DNA from: Phalacrocorax aristotelis
Lineage: Eukaryota; Chordata; Aves; Suliformes; Phalacrocoracidae
DNA length: 64,000 nt
Assembly (NCBI RefSeq): GCF_949628215.1
Contig: NC_134279.1
Location: 84,501,517 to 84,565,516 of the forward strand
Direction: 5' to 3'
The notes under the pieces are model-generated. The model was not told where the DNA came from. It ran no database searches and saw only the letters and a program-made list of their open reading frames with translations. A program made the position numbers and the translations under genes. Position 1 is the stretch's first letter, and every line of letters begins with the position of its first letter. Below are positions 33,470 to 45,301 of the stretch, one piece after another.

Positions 33470-36400
33470 TCAGGGGCTGCCGCCGGCCCGCGCCGCGCCG
33501 TGCTTCTCGGCGAACCTCCTGCGGGAGAAAGCGCCGTCAGGCACGGCCCGGGCACGGCCCCGGCCCCCGCCGCCCCCCGCGCTCTGCCGCCCGCGGAAGC
33601 TGGCGGGGATCGCCCGGCGCCTCCGCCGTGCACCTGGGCCGGGGAGGGGAGCGCCGCCCGGAGCGGGGAAGGGGCGGGCAGGGAGGAGAGGGGCCCGCCG
33701 GGCCGGGCAGCCGGGGTGACCCTCGCAACCCGCCCCGCTGTCGAGGCCTGCGGCTGGGGGCGCCAGCCCTGCATCAGCCGGGGCGCGTCCCAGACCACGC
33801 GCTCGCTCCAGCAGGGCCCCACTCGCGTCTCAAGCTTTTGTAGGCCCTAAGAAAGCTCAGGGGACCCCTTTAGGCAGAGCACGCTGTTCCAGCAAGGCCA
33901 CGAGGCCACGCCAAGTCACCGCTGGGGACAAGCCCAACGGTGTTAACCGAGCGTGGGCAGAGTCGGACCGAGCTGCGAGAGCTAGCTGGAGCGCTGCCAG
34001 CAGCAGCCCCGGCTGCCAAGCTGGTCACTGCCTGGCTTTCAGGATGGAGGTTTCCCAGTCAAGGTGTCCTGACACAACAGTTCTCTCTGCCAGCAGAGCC
34101 CCAACCTTTCAACATTAAACAAGTCCAGGCGTGTACCGACCTCCATCCAAAATAATCTACCTGGGTAAGCTAAAATGCACAGGAGGAGCTGTGTGGAGTG
34201 ACAGTAAAAAGCTATAAATGTCCCAGGCGTGGGACCCTGAAACCTAAGCCTTACACCTCAGTTTGGGTGAGATAGATCATAGAACCATTAAGGTTGGAAA
34301 AGACCTCTAGGATCATCAAATCAAGGCCAACCATCAGCCCAGCACCCCCAGGCCTCCTAAACCATGTCCCCAAGTGCCACAGCTACACATTTCTTGAACC
34401 CCCCCAGGCACGGTGACTCCCCCACCTCTCTGGGCAGCCTGTGCCAGGGCCTGATCACTCCTGCAGTAAACACATTTCCCCTCATCTCCAACCTAACCCT
34501 CCCCTGACGCAGCTTGGGGCCGTTCCCTCTCGTCCTGTCCCTGGTGACTTGGGAGCAGAGACCAGCCCCCCCCTCACTCCAGCCCCTCTCAGGCAGCTGC
34601 AGAGAGCGAGAAGGGCTCCCCTCAGCCCCCTCTTCTCCAGGCTAAACCCCCCCAGCTCCCCCAGCCGCCCCCCAGCACACTTGTGCTCCAGACCCTGCCC
34701 CAGCCCCGCTGCCCTTCTCTGGACACGCTCCAGCCCCTCAAGGCCCTTCTTGTCCCGAGGGGCCCAACCCTGAGCCCAGCATTCGAGGTGGGGCCTCCCC
34801 AGTGCCGAGCACAGGGGCCCCATCCCTGCCCGGCTCCTGCTGGCCACACCAGTGCTGACACAAGCCCGGGGGCTGGTGGCCTCCTTGGCCACCTGGGCAC
34901 TGCTGGCTCATGCCCAGCTGGCTGTCAGCCAGCACCCCCAGGTCCCCAGATATGCACAACACTCCAGGCCCCAGAGGCAGGAAACCAGACCAAAGGCAGA
35001 GTCCACCTGGAAGAACGGAGAGGTGACGCTGCAAGACCACCAGGCTCCTGCAACCACCACCCTGAACTGACAGGTGACCCCTAGTGCCACGTCCTGCCTG
35101 TGCTGCCATTAAACACCAGCTAGCTGGGGAACAGGAAAGGATTTCCACCCCCTTTTCTTTGCTATTGAAGGGATCATGCCTGGTAGATCCAGCAAGAGCC
35201 CATCTCTGTGCTCATGTTAAAAGGTCTGGGGGACAGCTCTGAAGATGGAGTCTAACACTCTCTATCCCACAGGACTATTCTGAGATGTAATTCCTCAAAA
35301 CTAAAATGATCTTCCAGAAAAACAGACCTGTTTCAATTAAATTCTTTGTGACAAAGAGGTACCCAGAGCCACCTAGGGCTAGCCCTTTAGAAACGGGCAC
35401 TTGGAATTTGTCTAGCTTCAACTTCCAACCAAGGGAATTTCCTAGACTTTCAATAGCAGGGAGAAGCTGATGCAGTGTCAAAAAGCCACAGGATCGCAAA
35501 GGTTTAACTGATCCCTGAGCCTCTGCAGTCTTCTCCCGGAGTGCTTGGGAGCAAAGCTCAGTGCAACGCCTGAGCATGGCACCAGCTGGGTTCTCCCCTT
35601 CACAGCAAGGCCCTGCAGAGTAGAGACAAGCAAGCAGGCCCCTTGTTGCTCCAGACTGAGCCACACACTCCGTCATCTCTGCCGTCTTCTACACTGTCTT
35701 CTAAGGAGCTGGCCAGCCACTGAGAAGCCATCATTTCTGCCAGAAGCTTATTCCACTGATTAATCAACTTCCTTTTCAGAAACAACTACCCCGTTACCTG
35801 TGTAAAGTCTGTCTACCTACAACTTCTAACCATTACCTCCTAATCTGCTTTTCTCTGCCAGATTGAACAGCCTTTCAGAACCTGGTTCCTTCACCCAGAA
35901 TGATATATAGTGTGCTATCCCATTTACAGTACATTTACAGACTTAACTTCCCCTCCAAACTCATTCTGAGCTTCCTGTATCTTTTCTAAAAAAAGACCCA
36001 GACACCAGAACTGGGCACTTGTTCCAATATTTGCCTCATCAAAACCACGCACAGAGGTCAAACTCGTTCTCTGTAAATCTCCCCTTACACTGGGGAAGAT
36101 TAATTGCACCGTCCCTGATGCCAAACAGCAAACTTCTTTCTAAAATGAGTGTTCCATAGCATCAATACCAATTTCAAATAAATCTATAGTCCCTAATGAC
36201 TTCTATCAGTTAAATCCGTTACACCAAAGAAGCAAACGAGGTTTCTTTGCTAAGCCCTATTCCTCAGCAGCTGTGTTCCTGGCAAACAGCTCTATCCCGC
36301 CTAGTCCCCCAAACCAGCAGCCCAGCGGCAATTCTGGAGACAGAGTGCTTGCCAGGAATGACAAGGGGTGAGGCGGGCAAACATCTGCCTCCTCTCTCCT

Positions 36401-39400
36401 TCAGCCATGGTTCGCTGCCTCAGCCCGCTCTCTCTTGGGCCAGAGGAGAGGAATGGCGGGCACGAGGCAAAGCAAGGGGTGACCCTTGCTTGGGCTGTAT
36501 CTGGGTACTGCTGGGGACGGGGTTTTGGGACTCTGACAGGGTGAGGTGCGGGTGGGCTCTCACCTCCTGGCATAGTCGTACAATGCTCGTTTCCGCTCCT
36601 GCAAGGACAGATGCCGCTCCACAGGGGACTTTGCAAATTGCTTTGTAGCTGGCTGGAAGAGAAAGCATGGGAGCCATCAGGAGACAGTCAAAGAAAACCA
36701 GGAGACCTCCTTAGCCACTCTGCAAGGACCCAGCCTGCCAATTCGGCCTCCAGTTTAAAATGCTCCATTCCCCTGACTGTGGGGACTATCGTGGCTAGTC
36801 CTGAACACAGGCCATCATGCTCTGGCTGTGAGCGTGATGAGACAACCAGAGGAGACAACACAACCACCAAAAGTACCTTGGAAGAAGGCACAGCTACGGA
36901 GCCCTGGATGCCAGAAGCAGCTGCAGCCTGGGAGGTAGACGGGGCAGACAGGTCACTACCAGCCTCTTTACTTTCAGGGAAGAAGGGTACTCTCCCCTCC
37001 AGCAAGTTGGCAATGGTGGTATCCACACAGTTGGTTTGGGCTGTAGGGACAAAGAGGATCTGTTAGAGAAGGAGCTGCTACATCAGGACACTCACATCCT
37101 CACTGCCACTGTGCTCCATGGTGCAGCAGGGACAAGGTTTCTGCTTTCAGGTATCACAGAGGCTTGGCATGGAAGGTGACCCTGTGTCCCTGCTAATACC
37201 CCAGGCGTCGCTTACCCAGGTCTATCCTGATGACCTCCAGAGGCACGTGAGGCAGCACCTCCTTGACCCGCTGAGCCATTGCCGTGATCTGCACATCTTC
37301 AGGAGCAACACCAGTCAGGCTGGAAGGCATCCTGGGCCTGGCTGCCAGGGACTGGCTTGAGGCTGCAAGAGAAAGAACAGTGGGCACAAGAAGGTGGCCT
37401 AGAGGTACACAGCCTTCAAGTTGCAGCAGCTCCACTTTCTCTAGCATGAACTGGTGTGATAATGAAGCCAGACCTCCTGCACGCCACCATCACGTCTGTG
37501 CCCACGAGCGGTGGTCCCCTCCCCGCCAGCTAGCTACAACCCCTCGCCTAGAGCACACAGGCAGCCCCTGCTCCCAGGAGGATGTCAAACACTCCTTCTC
37601 CTCTCCCTCCACACGTGAGTACCCAAGAGCAGACTGAGGCCTCCCCAAAGGCAAAGCTTAAGTTGCAGTTCCATAGGCAGGACACTACCCAGGACACCTA
37701 CCTGGGGCAAAGGGGAGAGGCGATGTGTGTCTCAGCCTCTTCATGTGTTCAGTTTTATCTGCTGCAGTGAGCCGTGTGGATACCACACCCAGCTCCATGG
37801 CCAAGAGCTGCAGAAACATAGAGAAGAATCACATGTACACGACACACAACACGCATGACCCAGGCATTCCCATCTTGCAGGGGAGTGTATCAGATGTACA
37901 GGCCTGCATGGAGCCACGGCGAGGGGAAGAGGACTGGGAACTGATTTCTCCAGGGCCTCTGTGATGCATTTCAGTGTTGCATGGAGCACACGAAGGACCA
38001 GCAGTAGGCTATATCATCCTGCCAAAACAGGCTGACAGGAAGATACAAGATCTTTCGTACAGGAGCTATGAAGTACCCAGCACATAAGGGAATGGTGGAG
38101 AAAGAATTGCTTTATTTGATTTGTGGTATTAGGAAAAGGGAGTGAAAGGTTTGAAATAGATGGGGAGAGCCTTGATAACTGGCAGAAAGGATAAATCGGG
38201 GGTAGCAAATAGGCCATGGAAAAACTGAATAATTATAAGGGGCAATAAACATGGGCCAGAGTTCCCATCATACAAATACACCCATCCAGAAATGCCCTTT
38301 GCAACTCTGCTTGCACCCCACTCTCCTCTGTGACCATCCCAAATTGCAGCAGTTCTACACATCCCTCTCCCACGTCATCCTCCTACCTCCTGAACTCGGA
38401 GCGCAAAATCTTCACTCAGCTCTTCAGCTCGTCTGGGGACAGACGGCATCCACCTGAATGGGGACAACAGCACTGGGCTGACTGCTTCAAGGGCTGCTGG
38501 AGGAGCCAGCCCCATCTGGGATCAATAGAGCAACGGTGCTATCCCCACCTCAGCTCTCCCTGCTCACCCCAAATCTCTCCCCACAAGACATTGTCAAACC
38601 TCAACACTAGCTTGCAAAATTAAGGGCAAGGCACGGCCCGAGAGACAAAACTAGCTCACTGAATCTTTATTAGCACTCAAGTGTAACTTGTGAAGTGTCT
38701 CCTAATTAAGTTCCCCAAAAGGCCCCAAATGAGGAGACACTGCCATTTACATGAGAGTAGAAAACAGATCAACAAGACTCAAGCCAGATACAGCTGGGGA
38801 AAGCTACAGCACAAGACTTTTCTTTGCTGAGACACCCCAACCCCTAAATTTGACTCCAAGCCCCTTCCGCTGCCTATGGACCCTTACTACACCATGCTAC
38901 TCAGCCAGTCTGGGCTTACCTGGGCCCAAAACAGGTGTCTGAAGCACCTCTGCAATTCACAAGGGATTGCAGGGGAGAGACAGACACTAGAGGACTGAGC
39001 TGCCTGCAGGGAATCACCCATGGGACCTGGACAACCCTGGGGTGAATTACAGCAGAGCAGCTAGCTTCAAAAATATACCCCACAAACTCGACATAAAAGC
39101 CCTAAGAGACTCCTCTCCTTCACCAGCCGAACGCAGGAACCAAGAGCCCTCACCACTTCAGAAGCTTGTTGAAGCTGGTCCAGAAGCTGGACCTGGCATG
39201 GACCAAATAATGCTGAACAAAGCCATGCTGAGATACCACAACGAGGGTGCGCATCAGCACATACCAAAAGATCTCTTACTACAACAGCAAAACCTTTAGG
39301 CTCTATGCCCACCCTAAACCCTGCCCCAAATGAAAGAGGGAGAGATAGTACCTTACTTGATAAACTGTGAAGGGAACAAAGAAGGTCCAGAGCAGCTCTG

Positions 39401-42400
39401 TAATCCAGGAGGAGTCAGCCACGCTCTGGAGAAGAGAGCACAATGAGAACACAGCCCACAAAACACGAGCTAGTCAGGTCTCCATCAGGGAAGCAGGTGG
39501 ACAGAACACAGCTAAGCCATGGCAGCAAGTAACAGATATGTGGGCAGAGAGATGTGGAGGACTAGGGAAGATGGAATGGCAAACCCAGCGCACAGTGAGG
39601 GGAAACCCCAGGGCAGATTCACATTCATTAGTCTTCACCAGGCAGAGCGAAAGAGTCAAAGTTTTCACTGCTCCAAGTCATCTTTTCCTTGCACGAGGAT
39701 AGCAAGATTTTCCCTCAGTATCTCCACATTCTCTACTAGACTGTGCCTTTAGAGAGGACTGAAAATGGCTTAAGACCCACTAACGCTTCCTTAGAATCAT
39801 GCACAATTCTCCCTTATTCTGATGGGAACAGCCCATGTAATGTCTCAACTCCTGTAAGCTTTATCTCTTCTTTTCCAAACAGGCTGCATGGTGAAGTCTT
39901 AAACAACTCTCTTCTTTGAAGATAAATCATTAGAGGTGAGCTGTAATTTATTACTTTCTTCCTATTTCTAAAAACAACCTTTTCCCTAGGAAGTACTGTG
40001 ATGCTTGCCAGAAGAGAGCACTGGAAAAGGAGCTCCCAAGCAGTGGGCTCTACATCCCTCTCAGCAGGACACAGCCCCAAGCAGCTGGACTACACTCAGG
40101 AGGTAGTCAGACCGTGAGCAGAAAGCTGAACTGAAGACCTCCAGAGATTTCCCCCAACCTACACTTTTCAATGATTCTAAAGAATTTGCTATTGAATGGA
40201 CGTCGCTCCTAGGATTGTTGTAGTTGGTTACTTTTATCCTGCAGTGACCAAACTTCCCACAAGCTGGTGAGGACACCATCTCAAGATCTACAGCTTGCAA
40301 TGTAGCCTCCGCTTCTTTTACACATTACTTCGTCCTTGATCAAAGTAGCGTGGCTCCAAAACAGGCCTCATGCCTGGTTTATTCCATGGCCTGGAAAGAG
40401 GCGCTGTAATTGAGAAAAGCCCAGAAACCACAGGTACCCAGGGCAACATAAAGAAGCCTCATCTGGATAAACAGATCTAAGAAACCTAAAATCAAACGCC
40501 TTATAGTGATGCCAATAACCAGACTTCGGTTACACTGCCCTGTGCCACAGAACACCCTCCTCCAAGGTTCTAGCCAATTGCAGCTGGAGAAAATTCTTTC
40601 TTAAAACCAAATTTTGTGGTTTACTCAGCCCAGTGTCTGATATATATCACATAAGTGTCTAATAATGCTTTCTGTAAAGCACTGATCGAACCATTCAAAG
40701 TATCGCATCTCCAGTACTCGGAATTTTCTGATGGTTTAAAATTATGTGAGAAATCCACTAGGATTTACTTAGCCAATGTGCACGAAGGGCAAAAAATCCT
40801 GCTTGACCTCTGAAGGTAAAAATCTGAGTCAAGAAGTGACTAGAACCAGTATCTCCAAACAGATCTGCAGTTATGTGCATGCTGTTCTTCCTAACATTCA
40901 TGAAGGAAAGGATGCACAGACAAATATACAACTCGTAACACGTCACAGAATTTCTCAGAGGAGCCAAAATCATAAAGAGATGAGATATTCGCTATAAACA
41001 GCCCAGAATGAGACAGCTATCCCACTTCTCTGGAGTAGTCGTTCAGAAATGTAAAGTATCTTTACTGTTAGAAAACTGTATCTTAATCCAAAACTGAACT
41101 TGTGCCGTACCAACATTTAGTCCCAGCACCTGCGAAGACTGCTACTGCATGCTTGGTCAGGGAAAAAAAAAAAAAGCCCAGAATAGAATTCTCCACTCTT
41201 AAGCCTCTTCTCCAACATGCAAGCAGGTATCCACAACAGCCTCTCTGGCTTTTCTCTGATAAGCTGAGCACCTTTAAGCGTGGCTCTCTGGATTCTGCCT
41301 CATGCTTATGGCCTCCTTGAACTCTCTCTACTACTGCCCCACTTTCTTGGCAGCACTGTTACCAAACCTTCGCATAATATTTTAGTGGTTTTCACCATTG
41401 CACACATGCAGCTAACACTGTGTTCCTCACCCCGCCAGAGATTCCTTGTGTTATACACCCATAGGCCACATCAGACTTACAGGTAACAGCCATTCACTGG
41501 CAGCTATCAGCAGTTCACTGGGTCACAATCAATTATCTACCTTCTTCATTATTCACTGACCTGAACTTTACCAGCAGAGATCTCAATATTGTCATCTGCA
41601 GTGCCGATAAAGCACCAAATAGCACTGGGCAAAGAACTAATCCCTAACAGAATCTCACTTTAAAAAATACCTGCATGTTGATGTTGTAGTATGAGCAATG
41701 ATGTTTTGGTACCTGCTGGTGAGTGGCTTTAAATCTATCCACTGTGCCCTACTACCTTAAAAAGACAGACCATAGAGAATCAACTAAAACATCTGACAAA
41801 TATAAAACGTGTCTTTTAATCAAGTAGATCCATAAATCATATCAAGAGATAAGAAATTCCACAAAATCTCGCTCTGTAAATAAGCTACAGTTTTACTGCA
41901 GTCTATTTAGCAGCGCTAATATCAACATCGTGAACTCTGCCACTTTTCTGACGCTAATGTTGCATCATATTACATATCTGCATTTGGGAGGTATGAGTTC
42001 AAGAACCTAACCCTGAGAGCCCTGCATGACCTTTGGCACATCAGCCACTCTCGAAGGTGTCTGGAGCCACTCTTTCAAAGCTTTTTAAAAGAAGGGAGCT
42101 CACAAAGAGAAGACAAGACACAGTGATGCTATGGTCACGGCAGCCAGATGGCACACTGTTAGACAGCTGAGCCACTAAAACGTTTATCAAAATTGCCAGT
42201 GTAACTAAGAGAGTGTTGACGTAGCAGTTCCCTGCGAAAGGCACTTGAAAAACAGAAGCGTTAGCACTGAGAAGCTAGTCCTTGAGGTTACAGGACACAA
42301 GTCCAGGCTGCACTACCCGTAGGCTTCAAAGCAGAAGCAGAATTAATGGCATCGCCAAGACCCTCGCACAGTACACGCCTCCACAACTCCTCCTTGCCCT

Positions 42401-44976
42401 ACGTCCCTGACTCACCACAGTGATCAAAGGCCTCTGAACTTGTAGGGCAACTGGCTGTACCACATCCAAGATTGAGAACGGCCAAGAGCTGAAAAGGAAG
42501 AATTCAGCAGTGAATGACCCCAAAGCTAAAACAAAGTGACGACAGCCCTGCCGCAGGAATATCCACTCCTTGTACCTGAAGCGGAGCAAGCCAGCCCGGC
42601 CATTGGTGGCAGCCTCCTCCGGGAACAGCAGCAGCGGTGGGTTTCCTCTGTGGGATGAATACACCTTCAGGGAATCCACCAGCTCTGCTCGGCTTCCTGT
42701 TACTCCCAGCTCCATGAATCCCCGTGACCAGCAAATGAAGCCAGGGGCACCATTCAATGCAGGCTGCAAGGAAAAACAAGGGTAAGGAAGAAATGCCATC
42801 CTGCACTCCCCTCAAGGCCTACTTTCCCAGATGACAGTGCAAGACAAAGTTCCTACTTATCAGCAAAAATTAATTTGGGGGCTGAGGCAGCAACCTGCAA
42901 GCTAAAAGCCTAGTGGCAGATAACATGTTACTACCAGGCTTCAGTAACTGCTCTGGCCCCAATTCCCTAGGAATTTGATTCCTAATCTTTGGTTCAGGCT
43001 GTACCCTGTCTGCCAGAGAAACAAAGTCGCCCCCTCCCCTGGGTGACAACTGTGTTTCCCCATGTTCTCTCTAGCAGTTCCTGACACACTTGGCAAATGA
43101 TACACTACTTCCAAGAGTTCCTTTTCTCCAGGTAAGGAGCAAATCTATTGCTGTTCAGGATATAGGACCAGCCAACTCACTCCCAAGCACATTCAGAGCC
43201 TGTTCATACAGGAACTCCACACATAAGGAATTTCACAAGAGTACAGGGAAAGTTACACAACCACCAGCCCAGCACGATAACCTGAGCACCACCACCGCCC
43301 CGCAGCTCCCCTCAGCACTCCTCCGCAGTGCAGCTGGCTGTCCACGTGCACAGAAGTGGCACCCAGCGCTGGGGGGAAACCCACAACCAACTCTGCTTCT
43401 GACACCACTTATTTGGAACTCCAGAAAAAGATACAGATGCTAGGATTTGCCCGCTCTCCTGTAACATTTCCTATTCCTCCTTGACCTGTTTTATTTTTTC
43501 ATGCAGCACCTAAAGCACGACACTGAACCTCAGACACTCACTCAGATTTGTGCAATCCTGAGTTAATAAATAAGCACTGAAAAGAACCATGGCAACACCT
43601 AAATTCTGAATAAGCTGTCTGTGTACTTTTCTTAGAGAAAGGTACTTCCAGACTCACCATGCTCAGCTCCGAGTCACTCACCGTATTACATGAGGTCAGA
43701 AGGTTGATGACATTGTGATCGAATTGTGTCACGTGATTGGCGATATACACCCTCACATTGACATCACGAAGCCGGGGATCGCTTTGCCGCACAAATAAGC
43801 CCAGCACTGAGCACATCACACGTACGATAAACCTGGGGGGGGGAAAAGCAGTCTCCTCAAGTCCTGCAGTCTGAGCCAACGTGGCTTACGTATCCAACAA
43901 ATGGAACAGAGACCTGGGAATTCACATGACTTGCAAAAGGACACTGGTACAAAAAGGAAACGATATGACAGATGTTTGGGACAGGAATTGTTGTGGGGCT
44001 GCAGATGGAGCTGAAGGCTGCCTTCAGAGCTACAGTTGCAGCACAAAGAATGGGTCAGCAAGCCTCATGCAGAATATCTTGGCAGGATACCCAGCTGATA
44101 CAAGTGTTTCAGACCAGTCCTTGAGCACTCAAGAGACAACTGCCAGCTTTGGACTTGGCAGAGAAGGCACCTTCACGGGTCCTGGGGACAAAGAGTCCTG
44201 AAAGCACAGCTCCCTGTAAATCTCTGTGTGAACCAAGCCTCCATGGCTATGGACCCCAAATGGGCGAGGGCAGCCCTCCCTCCCCACAGTGCCCCATAGC
44301 AGTGTCTGCACACCACATCCCACCCCGGGCAACAGTGGCCTGGGGAGACCTGGGCTCACGCACCGTCGCAGCACGCTGTCAGGCAGGGCACAGCTGACCA
44401 GAAAGACGTGTACACCGATGAAGAGGCGCAGGACGAGCAGGCAGAGCCCCACGGGTGCATAGAGCAGCAGAGCCAGAAGCAGGAACCCGTCGGTCGGAAA
44501 CCTGTAGGGCCAAGGAGCAGCACAGGCTACCTGAGCACAGCTGGGATACACATCAGACAGTCGGACCACCAGCTGCCCACCCGGACCCTCCCCAGGGACC
44601 ACCCTGCGTCCCCCGCTCCGTGTAACTTCCCGGGCCTCCCCAACGAGATAGCTGGCCCATTCGGGGCCTGCCCGCGGGCCGCCCAGGCACACTCTGGACC
44701 CTCACTGGTCCCCCCCACAGGACACCCCGGCCTTCCCCATGGAGCTCCGGTGGGACACCCCCTCCCTCAAGTGGGCCCCCAGGGCCTCCCCCCACGGACA
44801 CCCCAGCTTCCTGCGCGGGCCTCCTACGGGACACCCCGAGCCCCCGGGCCTGCCGAGAGCCCGCGGTGCGCCCCCACGACACACGGAGGCGGCCATGCGC
44901 GTCCCCAAGGCCGCCGCGGCTCTCACCGGTGCGAGTCGAAGAGCCGCTCGGGGCCCGGGGCCGCAGGAGGCTCCAT
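33470..44976 (-). CDS. AUP1: AUP1 lipid droplet-regulating VLDL assembly / ERAD factor, 431 aa
   Basis: Twelve exons in phase: 44927-44976, 44364-44501, 43682-43832, 42576-42763, 42416-42488, 39352-39425, 38387-38453, 37702-37807, 37216-37362, 36877-37040, 36564-36652, 33470-33518. The protein starts [17 protein letters not shown], almost as in human. A hydrophobic hairpin ([20 protein letters not shown]) inserts into the ER or lipid droplet monolayer. The acyltransferase-like domain has NHVTQFDHN, with the HX4D spacing kept, and [19 protein letters not shown] domain ([20 protein letters not shown] to [11 protein letters not shown]) binds ubiquitin. The C-terminal [17 protein letters not shown] is the UBE2G2-binding helix. 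Length is close to human (410 aa). The last exon lies 3 kb from the previous one, across an intron holding CR1 copies. The start sits head to head with HTRA2. Confidence 0.96.
34277..34950 (-). mobile_element. CR1 LINE 3' fragment (antisense to plus strand)
   Basis: Reverse complement of the CR1 at 16457-17142: it starts TCATAGAACCATTAAGGTTG and runs back through CAGGCTAAACCCCC. The two copies differ at only a few percent of sites in the compared frame, so both are fairly recent insertions of one subfamily. It lies in the last AUP1 intron, in AUP1 sense. Confidence 0.95.
35690..36115 (-). mobile_element. old CR1/L3-type LINE relic
   Basis: The antisense pattern of older amniote CR1 is visible: 'TTCCACTGATTAATCAACTTCC', 'GATTGAACAGCC', 'CCAGACACCAGAACTGGGCA', then 'ACGCACAGAGGTCAAA'. 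A shorter related piece lies near 35410-35440. It is strongly decayed. Confidence 0.6.
39426..42415. other. AUP1 intron 5, AT-richer, nothing recognised
   Basis: This 3-kb intron is clearly richer in A+T than the rest of the window and has no homologous exon or intact repeat that I can identify. It includes an A-run near 41162. Confidence 0.6.
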
Positions 44977-45301
44977 CCCCGCCGCACCCGGTGCCTCAGG
45001 GGCGCACGACGCCCGCCGCCATCTTCCCCCGCGGACGCCCGCCTGGCGCGCGCGGGGCAGCCTGGGAGGCGCGGCGCCTTCCCGGCGTGCACCGCGCCGC
45101 TCCCCCGCCCGCCTGCTCCCTCCCGGTCGCCGCGGGCCCCCGACGGCCGGCGGGGCAGGACGGGCGGCCGGCGGGCCCGGTGAGCTGCTCTCGCCGCAAC
45201 GCCTCCCTGCCCTACCCGCCAGCGGTCGCACTGCGGCTCCCGGCGTGCCCCGCGGCGGGACTACAGCTCCCGGCGGGCCCTGCGGCGGGCGCCGGAGCAG
45301 C
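44977..45301. promoter_or_regulatory. bidirectional CpG-island promoter AUP1 / HTRA2
   Basis: Only 325 bp separate the divergent start codons of AUP1 (minus) and HTRA2 (plus). The interval is GC- and CpG-rich with no clear TATA box and includes GCGGGACTACAGCTCCCGGC, an ACTACARNTCCC (ZNF143/SBS-like) element common in divergent housekeeping promoters, near 45257. The same head-to-head layout is known in mammals. Confidence 0.85.

Larger units (their letters stand above)
32900..33750. promoter_or_regulatory. CpG island over BNIP3-like promoter and AUP1 last exon
   Basis: Dense CpG and GC-box sequence covers the BNIP3-like first exon, the roughly 500 bp between the two genes, and the terminal coding exon and poly(A) signal of AUP1. 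It is the natural promoter for the minus-strand BNIP3-like gene. Confidence 0.7.

Noticed and set aside
44129-44692. 187-codon minus-strand frame
   Set aside because: Its middle is AUP1 exon 2 read together with flanking intron; only the part between the splice sites is real.
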